In this document: positions 1 through 5,010 of the stretch, in pieces | How the letters are laid out: each line of letters opens with the position of its first letter | How positions within the stretch are numbered: position 1 is the first letter of the stretch | The notes under the pieces: generated by a model | Database searches by the model: none | What the model was told of the DNA's origin: nothing | What the model saw: the letters and a program-made list of their open reading frames with translations, nothing else | Source of the DNA: an uncultured Alphaproteobacteria bacterium | GTDB lineage: Bacteria > Pseudomonadota > Alphaproteobacteria > Rhizobiales > Rhizobiaceae | Direction of reading: 5' to 3' | DNA length: 5,010 nucleotides | NCBI GenBank assembly: GCA_929200335.1 | Contig: CAKMZG010000008.1 | Location: 1-5,010 of the forward strand | Program-made: the position numbers and the translations under genes

Positions 1-651
1 AATCTGGATACAGAAAAAAATCGCTTAAATTGGATACAGCGTAGGCTTGACAAGGCTCTAAAGTCTGAGCCTATGGATAGACTATCAGAAGAACTAAAAT
101 TTCTAAAACGCTGGGCAAAAAATCCTATGGGACATACTTCCGTTGGATCAATAAAGCCCTCAAGCCAAGCTTTGGCTGAACTCATGGCAAGCCATATAGA
201 CCCAAATGCAGATTTACCTGTGGTTGAACTTGGTCCCGGCACTGGAGTATTCACAAAAGCTATATTGAAGCGCGGCCTCCCTCCAGAAAAACTATATCTT
301 GTTGAATATGACGATGATTTTTATCAAAATCTTAAGCAAAATTTTCCCAAAGTAAACATCATGCAGGGCGATGCCTATGATTTTAAAGCTAATTTGGAAA
401 GATTTGGCATTAATCAATGCTCTGCCGTGTTATCTGGCTTGCCAATATTAATGCAACCTATAGAAACACGTAATAAAATGGGCTTTGAAATCATAGATGC
501 CCTATCCGGTGACAGCCCCTTTGTACAATTTTCATATGGCCCCAAAGCACCTTGGCCTATCAAGGATGAAACAATAAAAGTAGAAAAAAGCAAATGGGTG
601 ACTTTAAATTTGCCGCCAGCAAGGGTATGGACATATAGAAAAATATCCTAG
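1..651 (+). CDS. PmtA/RsmA-like SAM-dependent methyltransferase, 5' end probably outside window
   Basis: Class I SAM-dependent methyltransferase of the group containing alphaproteobacterial phospholipid N-methyltransferase (PmtA) and rRNA adenine dimethylase-like proteins. Numbering from the ATG at 73: an amphipathic N-terminus (SEELKFLKRW, 5-14) leads into a VGSIKPSS motif (24-31) typical of the group. SAM-binding motif I is ELGPGTG (52-58), the acidic ribose-binding motif is LVEYD (76-80), then GDAYD (99-103), SGLPI (121-125) in the substrate-side motif IV position, and VQFSYG (151-156). The likely role is methylation of phosphatidylethanolamine at the inner membrane, but a different substrate is possible because many Rhizobiales carry several paralogues. 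Start: ATG73 gives 192 residues but has no Shine-Dalgarno site. The same frame is open to base 1 with no ATG, GTG or TTG, so I treat the gene as 5'-partial; 73-651 is the alternative. The C-terminus looks complete. The stop codon lies inside a palindrome. Confidence 0.8.
   Translation, partial: NLDTEKNRLNWIQRRLDKALKSEPMDRLSEELKFLKRWAKNPMGHTSVGSIKPSSQALAELMASHIDPNADLPVVELGPGTGVFTKAILKRGLPPEKLYLVEYDDDFYQNLKQNFPKVNIMQGDAYDFKANLERFGINQCSAVLSGLPILMQPIETRNKMGFEIIDALSGDSPFVQFSYGPKAPWPIKDETIKVEKSKWVTLNLPPARVWTYRKIS
53..72 (+). other. Short hairpin immediately before the first ATG
   Basis: AGGCTC (53-58) and GAGCCT (67-72) form a perfect 6-base stem with an 8-base loop, ending on the base before ATG73. 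If ATG73 were the start, this stem would occupy the place where a ribosome binding site should be. This is a weak argument for an upstream start, or for translational control if the ATG is used. Confidence 0.4.
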
Positions 652-690
652 AGCATCATGCACCTGAATGAATTCAGTTTGATGCTCTAG
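648..690. repeat. 43-base palindromic element (CTAGAGCATC / GATGCTCTAG), possible terminator
   Basis: Bases 648-657 (CTAGAGCATC) are the exact reverse complement of 681-690, and 658/680 adds an eleventh pair. Inside lies a second stem, CTGAA (664-668) with TTCAG (673-677), closing a TGAA loop, so the whole forms a long hairpin with one internal bulge. The TAG stop of the upstream methyltransferase (649-651) is part of the left arm. The CTAGAGC ends resemble dispersed Rhizobiales intergenic palindromes; that link is from memory, not from a search. It could end transcription of the methyltransferase or protect its 3' end. However, only a weak T-rich stretch (ATTCTTTAATTT) follows, so it is not a textbook intrinsic terminator. 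Confidence 0.75.
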
Positions 691-770
691 ATTCTTTAAT
701 TTGCGCGAATAGTTCTCATTTATGTGAAACCCATAAACGCTACACGCGCTAGCACCAAAAAGTAATTTAC

Positions 771-1367
771 ATGTCAAAAACAAAAATACTGCTATTTGCT
801 GGCTCCACGCGCATTGGCTCGGTCAATCACAAGTTGGCCTTGAGCATAGCAAAGTCGTTAGAGTTTGTAGGCTCACAACACAAAGAAGGCACAGAGATAA
901 CAACCATCAGCCTAAACGATTATGAGCTGCCTCTATATTGTCAAGAATTAGAGTGCGATGGGCTGCCAGAAAAACTGATTGATTTTGCGCGCCTTGTGAA
1001 TGAGCACGATGGGCTTGTTATCACCAGCCCTGAATATAACGCATCACTCTCCCCACTTTTAAAAAATGCCCTTGACTGGCTTAGCCGTGTGGAAAACATA
1101 GATGGACAGGCCGTAACTCCCATAAAAGGCAAACCCGTTGCAATTGCCGCTTGCTCACCTGGCAGCAATGGCGGCATTCGCGGATTATCGCATTTGCGGG
1201 ATGTTTTGGTTAATCTCGGCGCACTTATTTTAACGGAACAATTAGCCGTTGGAAATTCGCTTACAGCATTTGATGATGATTTAACCCTAACCAATGAACG
1301 AGCAAAAGAACTTTGTGGTGAACTATGTACCTCATTAATCCGCCACGCAGAATATTATAAAGCTTAA
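771..1367 (+). CDS. NADPH-dependent FMN reductase family (flavodoxin-like) oxidoreductase
   Basis: 198-residue soluble flavoprotein of the NADPH-dependent FMN reductase / quinone or azo reductase family (ChrR/YieF/ArsH-like fold), predicted to bind FMN and pass electrons from NAD(P)H to quinones, flavins or other acceptors in the cytoplasm. The FMN-phosphate loop is GSTRIGSVN (11-19), the family signature SPEYNASLSPLLKNALDW spans 86-103 with SR at 105-106, and a glycine-rich GSNGGIRGL segment at 131-139 lies near the isoalloxazine side. Length is normal for the family. ATG771 places the flavin loop at the expected distance from the N-terminus, although only a poor A-rich ribosome binding region precedes it. 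It follows a palindrome-containing gap and is probably the first gene of a unit with pyrF, which begins 14 bases after its stop. The physiological substrate cannot be read from the sequence. Confidence 0.88.
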   Translation: MSKTKILLFAGSTRIGSVNHKLALSIAKSLEFVGSQHKEGTEITTISLNDYELPLYCQELECDGLPEKLIDFARLVNEHDGLVITSPEYNASLSPLLKNALDWLSRVENIDGQAVTPIKGKPVAIAACSPGSNGGIRGLSHLRDVLVNLGALILTEQLAVGNSLTAFDDDLTLTNERAKELCGELCTSLIRHAEYYKA

Positions 1368-1381
1368 GAAAGGCACAGAAA

Positions 1382-2077
1382 ATGGCACAGAAAAATATTA
1401 AAGATAAATTGATTGTTGCCCTTGATGTGCCAACAATTAAGGATGCTAAATCTCTCATCAGCACTTTAGATGACAGCATATCATATTATAAAATTGGCCA
1501 TCGCTTAGCCTTTTCGGGCGGGCTTGACCTAGCACAAGAACTTATCAAAGACGGCAAGAAAGTCTTTTTGGACTTAAAGCTTCTCGATATTGATAATACC
1601 ATCGAAAATGGTGTCACCAGTGTTGCAGAATTAGGTGTCCATATGCTGACACTCCATGCTTATCCAAAGGCCATGCGCGCAGCAGTAAAAGCGGCACAAG
1701 GTTCTAATTTATGTTTACTTGGTGTTACCGTGCTTACCTCTATGGATCACGATGATTTAATTGAGGCAGGCTATCGGGATGACCCTCAAACCTTGGTAAA
1801 AAAACGCGCCCAACAGGCAAAAGATGCTGGCATGGGTGGCATTGTGGCCTCCGCTCAGGAAGCCAATGAAATTAGAAAAATTGTCGGCGAAGAAATGGCT
1901 ATAGTCACCCCAGGTATTCGCCCTACAGGAAGCGATAAAGGCGATCAAAAGCGGGTGATGACACCACGCGATGCGCTTGAAGCTGGTGCTTCTCATCTTG
2001 TAGTTGGACGTCCTATCATTGCAGCGCAAGACCCCAAAGCTGCCGCCCAATCAATTTTAAATGAAATGGATTTTTAA
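1382..2077 (+). CDS. pyrF: Orotidine-5'-phosphate decarboxylase
   Basis: Catalyses OMP to UMP plus CO2, the last step of de novo pyrimidine synthesis, in the cytoplasm as a TIM-barrel dimer. The 231-residue length is typical of the bacterial short form. Visible active-site elements: IVALDV with D15 on the first strand, YYKIG with K37, and the catalytic charge network in FLDLKLLDIDNT (62-73), where D64, K66 and D69 match the conserved D-x-K-x-x-D. Phosphate-binding loops are TPGIRP (176-181) and VVGRPI (207-212). LLD replaces the FHD seen in E. coli; the catalytic residues are unaffected, and I believe LLD is usual in Rhizobiales. ATG1382 is preceded by AAGAAAGG, with 8 bases between AGG and the ATG. 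It lies 14 bases after the flavin reductase gene and 10 bases before the DUF1330 gene, consistent with one transcript. Confidence 0.97.
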   Translation: MAQKNIKDKLIVALDVPTIKDAKSLISTLDDSISYYKIGHRLAFSGGLDLAQELIKDGKKVFLDLKLLDIDNTIENGVTSVAELGVHMLTLHAYPKAMRAAVKAAQGSNLCLLGVTVLTSMDHDDLIEAGYRDDPQTLVKKRAQQAKDAGMGGIVASAQEANEIRKIVGEEMAIVTPGIRPTGSDKGDQKRVMTPRDALEAGASHLVVGRPIIAAQDPKAAAQSILNEMDF

Positions 2078-2082
2078 GGAGG
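2076..2082 (+). promoter_or_regulatory. Perfect Shine-Dalgarno site overlapping the pyrF stop
   Basis: AAGGAGG, a full anti-16S match, starts within the pyrF TAA stop (2075-2077) and sits 5 bases before ATG2088. It fixes the DUF1330 start. A ribosome finishing pyrF would be standing on the initiation site of the next gene, so translational coupling is likely. Confidence 0.88.
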
Positions 2083-2087
2083 ATTAA

Positions 2088-2378
2088 ATGGCTAAAGGAA
2101 TATGGATTGCACGGGTTGATGTAGCGGATGCAGAAAAATATCCAGAATATGTCAAAACAGCCGCACCTGCATTTAAGCGTTATAAGGCTAAATTTTTGGC
2201 GCGTGGTGGCGAAGTTCATCTCATTGAAGGCAGCGCCCGCACTCGCAATGTCGTGATTGAATTTGCCACGCTTCAAGATGCGTTGGATTGTTATAATTCA
2301 CCTGAATACCAAGCAGCCTTGAAAATTCGACAAAGTGTTTCTGAGGGTGAGTTGATTATCATGGAAGGTACTGAATAG
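2088..2378 (+). CDS. DUF1330 domain protein (dimeric alpha-beta barrel fold)
   Basis: 96-residue cytoplasmic protein matching the DUF1330 family, small ferredoxin-like alpha-beta proteins that usually dimerise. Its biochemical role is not known to me. Visible family features: an N-terminal beta strand GIWIARVDV (4-12), YPEYVKTAAPAF (18-29) starting the first helix, the FLARGGEVHLIEG turn-strand (36-48), then RTRNVVIEFATLQDALDCYNSPEYQ (51-75), whose EFATLQDALDCYNSPEY core is the most diagnostic part. Length is normal and no signal peptide is visible. The start is set by AAGGAGG five bases upstream. It follows pyrF by 10 bases and probably shares its transcript; nothing in the sequence links it to pyrimidine synthesis. 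Its stop lies one base from the stop of the convergent exporter gene. Confidence 0.9.
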   Translation: MAKGIWIARVDVADAEKYPEYVKTAAPAFKRYKAKFLARGGEVHLIEGSARTRNVVIEFATLQDALDCYNSPEYQAALKIRQSVSEGELIIMEGTE

Positions 2379-2379
2379 G

Positions 2380-2973
2380 CTATTGTAGCACCATCCAAAA
2401 TGCCACCAAGCCCAGCATCACACCAAAACCTATGTTTAAGCGCCTTGCATATTTTTCATGGCGAAAATAATGCGCCAGCCAATCACCCATCAATGTCCAA
2501 GAAATGAATGCGATGGCATTATTAAGTGTAAAGATACTAGTTATCATGATAACAAACAAAAAAATGTTAGGTTGATCAGGTTGGACAAATTGTGAAAACA
2601 TAGTGGTTATGATCACATACCCTTTGGGATTACATAATAATAAAACCGCACCATTGAAAAAACTTGGAGGCTTAACTTCCTCTATTTCAAGGATACCAGC
2701 ACGAATAAATTTCCAAGCAATCCAAAAAATATAAACAACGCCAATATATTTCACAGTTAAAAATAAGGTTTTGAACTCATTAATGAAGCTTAAAAACCCA
2801 AAACCTATGATAAAAGTTATAAGCCATGTTGCTATGTGATAACCGATATTTGCAGGAATTGTGGCTATAAACCCAAATCGCGCACCATTAGCTGCAAAAA
2901 ACATATTGCCAGGCCCTGGGCTATAAGCGAGTGGAAACAAAAATATAATAAGTGCAATAACAGTCTCTAACAA
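2380..2973 (-). CDS. LysE/RhtB family amino-acid exporter-like membrane protein
   Basis: 197-residue inner-membrane protein of the LysE/RhtB family, exporters driven by the ion gradient that usually handle amino acids or their derivatives. The substrate cannot be predicted. About six hydrophobic segments are visible, near residues 3-19, 36-62, 68-91, 108-130, 136-159 and 180-197. Family hallmarks are SPGPGN (18-23) after the first segment, NGARFG (29-34), and LLLCNPKGY (111-119) at the fourth. The start is a TTG codon (2973-2971), supported by GGGAGG five bases upstream; an ATG overlapping that site is out of frame. Gene order places it after the acuI-type gene, with a 75-base AT-rich gap that may hold its own promoter. 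It converges on the DUF1330 gene with one base between stop codons. Confidence 0.9.
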   Translation of the reverse strand: MLETVIALIIFLFPLAYSPGPGNMFFAANGARFGFIATIPANIGYHIATWLITFIIGFGFLSFINEFKTLFLTVKYIGVVYIFWIAWKFIRAGILEIEEVKPPSFFNGAVLLLCNPKGYVIITTMFSQFVQPDQPNIFLFVIMITSIFTLNNAIAFISWTLMGDWLAHYFRHEKYARRLNIGFGVMLGLVAFWMVLQ

Positions 2974-2978
2974 AATAA

Positions 2979-2984
2979 CCTCCC
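2979..2984 (-). promoter_or_regulatory. Shine-Dalgarno site deciding the exporter's TTG start
   Basis: On the - strand this reads GGGAGG, followed by TTATT and then TTG. The 5-base spacing matches that seen at the acuI-type gene and at the DUF1330 gene, so the TTG at 2973 is preferred over any internal start. Confidence 0.82.
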
Positions 2985-2997
2985 ATTCAATTTGAAT
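2985..2997. repeat. Perfect short palindrome beside the exporter's ribosome binding site
   Basis: ATTCAA, one central base, TTGAAT: a 6-base inverted repeat that directly abuts the GGGAGG site on the - strand. A second, looser inverted pair, TAAATT (3005-3010) and AATTTA (3019-3024), lies a few bases further upstream of the exporter. It could be an operator for a local regulator or a small hairpin affecting translation. AT-rich leaders produce such repeats by chance, so function is not established. Confidence 0.4.
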
Positions 2998-3048
2998 GTG
3001 AGGTTAAATTTTAAATTGAATTTAGACGACCCGTTTCTTGCTTAAAAA

Positions 3049-4041
3049 CTATTTCATATCCACAACAACGCGACCACGAATTTTGCCGTCAATAATATCA
3101 TGTGCTGCACCGATAATATCATCAAAACCGATGGTTGTTGAAATGGCATCTAATTTTGACATGTCCAAATCTTGAGCCAAACGCGCCCAAGCTTCTTCGC
3201 GGCGTGTCTTTGGTGCCATAACACTATCAACACCCAAAAGCGCTACACCACGCAAAATAAACGGCATAACAGTTGCTGGCAAATCAAAGCCTTGCGCTAG
3301 ACCACAAGCTGCAACACCGCCTCCGTATTTAATCTGTGCTAAAACATTAGCAAGCGTATGAGAGCCAATTGCATCAATAGCACCAGCCCAACGCTCTTTA
3401 CCCAATGGACGGCCTTTTTCAGATAGTTCATTACGATCAATAATCTCATTGGCACCAAGAGATTTCAAAAATTCAGCTTCATCAGGACGCCCTGTAGAAG
3501 CTGCAATATCATAACCCAATTTGCTTAAAAGAGCGATGGCAACAGAACCCACACCACCATTAGCACCTGTTACCAAGATTTGTCCTTTATCAGGGGTAAT
3601 ACCGTAACGTTCAAGCGCCATAACACAGAGCATTGCCGTATAACCAGCTGTGCCAATAGACATTGCCTGTTGTGGAGAAAAAGCCTTAGGGCGTTTAATT
3701 AACCAATCGCCAGATACACGCGCCTTTTGTGAATAGGCACCAAAATGCACCTCACCAACACCCCAACCGTTTAAGATAACATTATCGCCTTCAACAAAAT
3801 CTTTGTGAGATGAAGAAAGTACACAGCCTGCAAAATCAACGCCAGGCACCATAGGCCAACAACGAATAACTGGAGATTTCCCTGTAATAGCAATACCATC
3901 TTTATAATTAACAGTCGTAGCCTGCACCTCAACAGTAACGTCGCCCTCCATTAGATCGTCTTCTTTTAAAAGAACAACATCAACCGATTGCTTTTTCTCT
4001 TCATCTTGCGAAATCATTATTGCTTTAAACATATTTGACAA
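3049..4041 (-). CDS. acuI: Acryloyl-CoA reductase-type MDR oxidoreductase (AcuI/YhdH family)
   Basis: 330-residue zinc-independent medium-chain dehydrogenase/reductase of the YhdH/YhfP/AcuI subgroup. In this subgroup AcuI reduces acryloyl-CoA to propionyl-CoA with NADPH, serving acrylate detoxification, DMSP breakdown and 3-hydroxypropionate assimilation. Visible signatures: NYKDGIAITGKSPVIR (45-60), VPGVDFAG (65-72), NGWGVGE (91-97), TAGYTAMLCVMALE (131-144), the nucleotide-binding loop VTGANGGVGS (157-166) and STGR (182-185), then GRPLGKERW (210-218), CGLAQG (246-251) and LLGVDSV (268-274). The near-unbroken subgroup signatures favour AcuI over a generic quinone reductase. The start is TTG4041, five bases after GGAGG; the ATG at 4032, closer to the usual MFKA start, would leave a 14-base spacing. 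It follows lspA by 12 bases. No DMSP lyase or propionate gene is visible nearby. Confidence 0.9.
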   Translation of the reverse strand: MSNMFKAIMISQDEEKKQSVDVVLLKEDDLMEGDVTVEVQATTVNYKDGIAITGKSPVIRCWPMVPGVDFAGCVLSSSHKDFVEGDNVILNGWGVGEVHFGAYSQKARVSGDWLIKRPKAFSPQQAMSIGTAGYTAMLCVMALERYGITPDKGQILVTGANGGVGSVAIALLSKLGYDIAASTGRPDEAEFLKSLGANEIIDRNELSEKGRPLGKERWAGAIDAIGSHTLANVLAQIKYGGGVAACGLAQGFDLPATVMPFILRGVALLGVDSVMAPKTRREEAWARLAQDLDMSKLDAISTTIGFDDIIGAAHDIIDGKIRGRVVVDMK

Positions 4042-4046
4042 TTTTT

Positions 4047-4051
4047 CCTCC
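4047..4051 (-). promoter_or_regulatory. Shine-Dalgarno site deciding the acuI-type TTG start
   Basis: On the - strand this reads GGAGG, followed by AAAAA and the TTG start at 4041-4039. It lies two bases beyond the lspA TAA stop, so the two genes are probably translated from one message. Confidence 0.8.
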
Positions 4052-4053
4052 AG

Positions 4054-4524
4054 TTAATGTTTTGATTTTCTATATTCGTTCAATTCATGCAGCAGAATAG
4101 CAATAGCCCCACAAGTGATAAAACTATCTGCCAAATTAAAAATAGCAAATGACCATGTTTGAGTGTGAAATTGGATAAAATCTATCACATATCCAAAAAG
4201 CGCACGGTCGATCAGATTACCAATTGCACCCGATAATATAAGCGCAAAACCTAGATGCAACAGATAATCCGTTTTTCTCGCCTGCCTCCAAAGATAAATG
4301 ATAAATAGGCAAATGATAAAGGAAATAAACACCAATACCAACGGCCCTAAATTAGAAAATAAGCTGAACGAAACACCAAAATTTCGGGTTGGATAAATCG
4401 CCCAAAATGGCATAATTTCATGGGATTGATGAGGGGCAAAGTTGCCCTCAATCCAATGTTTACTCCATTGATCAAGCCCTACAAATATGGCTATGAAAAT
4501 AACCCAGCCTATTTTTTTTTTCAT
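4054..4524 (-). CDS. lspA: Lipoprotein signal peptidase (signal peptidase II)
   Basis: Aspartic protease of the inner membrane that cuts the signal peptide from diacylglyceryl-modified prolipoproteins. Length (156-157 residues) and four hydrophobic segments fit the family. Numbering from the TTG at 4527: segments near 6-19, 61-80, 88-104 and 127-147. Conserved motifs are LDQWSK (18-23), TRNFGVSFSLF (47-57), GNLIDR (103-108), VIDF (114-117) with the first catalytic aspartate D116, and FNLADS (130-135) with the second, D134. The start is uncertain by one codon: TTG4527 and ATG4524 are adjacent. I prefer the ATG, nine bases after a weak GGA inside the end of the upstream gene. The RNA methyltransferase stop is only a few bases away, so lspA is very likely cotranscribed with it. 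A run of ten A residues directly follows the ATG. Confidence 0.95.
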   Translation of the reverse strand: MKKKIGWVIFIAIFVGLDQWSKHWIEGNFAPHQSHEIMPFWAIYPTRNFGVSFSLFSNLGPLVLVFISFIICLFIIYLWRQARKTDYLLHLGFALILSGAIGNLIDRALFGYVIDFIQFHTQTWSFAIFNLADSFITCGAIAILLHELNEYRKSKH

Positions 4525-4529
4525 CAATA

Positions 4530-5010
4530 TTATTCCAAATTTAAACTTAAAACATGTTGGCGCATGGACTGCACCATAATCGCTGTAGCAACTGCTAAAT
4601 TTAAGCTATCAGCTTGCCCAGACATTGCAATACGCACCAAATGATCACAAGTAAAACTTAGCTCCGCTGGCAACCCCTGTTGCTCATTGCCCATTAACAA
4701 ACAAAGTGGCTCACCTTTATAATCAAGGGTACGATGATCAACAGAACCCTCAAGATGCGTACCAATAAGCTTACCTTTAAATTGATCACGCCAATTTAAA
4801 AAATCGCCCATGCTCATCTTCACAATTGGCACATGAAAAATAGAGCCCATGGTGGCACGAACGGCTTCCAAGGCAAAGGGATCAGTGCATTCGCCCACCA
4901 AAATCACACCTGATGCCCCAAAAGCATCACAGGTACGAATGATTGTGCCAAGATTACCAGGGTCACGCACCCGATCAAGGGCTACCCACACATCGTCGTT
5001 TTCCGGTTTG
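4530..5010 (-). CDS. SpoU/TrmH family RNA 2'-O-methyltransferase, 5' truncated by window edge
   Basis: C-terminal 159 residues of a SPOUT-class (SpoU/TrmH) enzyme that methylates ribose 2'-hydroxyls in rRNA or tRNA using SAM bound in a trefoil knot. The three signature motifs are present, numbered within the visible fragment: VWVALDRVRDPGNLGTIIRT (7-26) with the catalytic-site N19 and R25, LLMGNEQQGLP (104-114), and IAMSGQADSLNLAVATAI (127-144). RATMGSIFHVP (51-61) is also typical. The frame stays open to the window edge (KPENDD before VWVALD). The GTG at 4991 is internal to motif 1 and cannot be the start. An N-terminal substrate-recognition domain of about 100 or more residues is expected beyond the edge. 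The exact target RNA cannot be assigned from this half. Its TAA stop is 5 bases from the lspA ATG. Confidence 0.92.
   Translation of the reverse strand, partial: KPENDDVWVALDRVRDPGNLGTIIRTCDAFGASGVILVGECTDPFALEAVRATMGSIFHVPIVKMSMGDFLNWRDQFKGKLIGTHLEGSVDHRTLDYKGEPLCLLMGNEQQGLPAELSFTCDHLVRIAMSGQADSLNLAVATAIMVQSMRQHVLSLNLE

Larger units (their letters stand above)
2974..3048 (-). promoter_or_regulatory. AT-rich 75-base leader between acuI-type gene and exporter
   Basis: This gap is far longer than the 5- and 12-base gaps in the rest of the - strand block. It contains the exporter's Shine-Dalgarno site, the ATTCAATTTGAAT palindrome and a TAAAAT hexamer (3013-3008 on the - strand) that could be a -10 element. 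No matching -35 box is evident. No GC-rich stem with a T-run is present, so read-through from the upstream genes remains possible. Confidence 0.35.

Noticed and set aside
47..77. Perfect TTGACA (47-52) as a -35 box with TATGGA (72-77) as -10
   Set aside because: Spacing is 19 bases and transcription would begin inside the methyltransferase after ATG73. The frame here also looks coding, so this is most likely a chance match.
941..1294. 117-codon open frame on the - strand
   Set aside because: It lies entirely antisense to the well-supported flavin reductase, and its product shows no recognisable domain.
1261..1479. 72-codon - strand frame across the reductase-pyrF junction
   Set aside because: Shadow of two real genes on the + strand, with no recognisable domain.
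1757..2276. Two - strand frames opposite pyrF and DUF1330
   Set aside because: Both are antisense to genes with clear family motifs; their products are unlike known proteins.
3025..3048. Intrinsic terminator downstream of the acuI-type gene
   Set aside because: No GC-rich stem followed by a T-run is present on the - strand; only AT-rich sequence.
4420..4644. 74-codon + strand frame over the lspA start
   Set aside because: Antisense to lspA and the SpoU gene, both of which have intact catalytic motifs.
4989..4991. GTG at 4991 as start of the SpoU-family gene
   Set aside because: It falls inside conserved motif 1 (VWVALD), and the frame continues to the window edge; a start here would lack the N-terminal domain.

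Overview
The window looks like ordinary core chromosome of an alphaproteobacterium, most likely a low-GC member of the Rhizobiales/Hyphomicrobiales (roughly 40% GC, judged by eye). Three things point there. The protein sequences are alphaproteobacterial in character, notably the PmtA-like methyltransferase and the AcuI-type reductase. The PyrF active-site variant DLKLLDIDNT is, from memory, usual in that group. A CTAGAGC-type intergenic palindrome resembles the palindromic elements scattered through Rhizobiales genomes. The species cannot be named from this sequence.

Layout: two blocks of four genes converge near position 2379. On the + strand come a PmtA/RsmA-like SAM methyltransferase (5' end probably outside the window), a 119-base gap that opens with a 43-base palindrome, then a tight three-gene unit: NADPH-dependent FMN reductase, pyrF (orotidine-5'-phosphate decarboxylase) and a DUF1330 protein. 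On the - strand, reading from the right edge, come a 5'-truncated SpoU/TrmH RNA 2'-O-methyltransferase, lspA (signal peptidase II), an acuI-type acryloyl-CoA reductase and, after 75 bases, a LysE/RhtB-family exporter. Gaps between the first three - strand genes are about 5 and 12 bases, so they are probably one transcript. The exporter has its own AT-rich leader and may have its own promoter.

How the genes work together: pyrF makes UMP. lspA matures lipoproteins in the inner membrane. The SpoU enzyme methylates rRNA or tRNA. AcuI detoxifies or assimilates acrylate and 3-hydroxypropionate-derived acryloyl-CoA. These are housekeeping functions sharing transcripts rather than one pathway.

I found no mobile element, CRISPR array, tRNA, rRNA or defence module, and no convincing new multi-gene system. 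The points worth a second look are small-scale: TTG starts behind strong Shine-Dalgarno sites, a palindrome that supplies a stop codon, convergent stop codons one base apart, a palindrome touching the exporter's ribosome binding site, and an open frame with a direct repeat and hairpin upstream of the first ATG.
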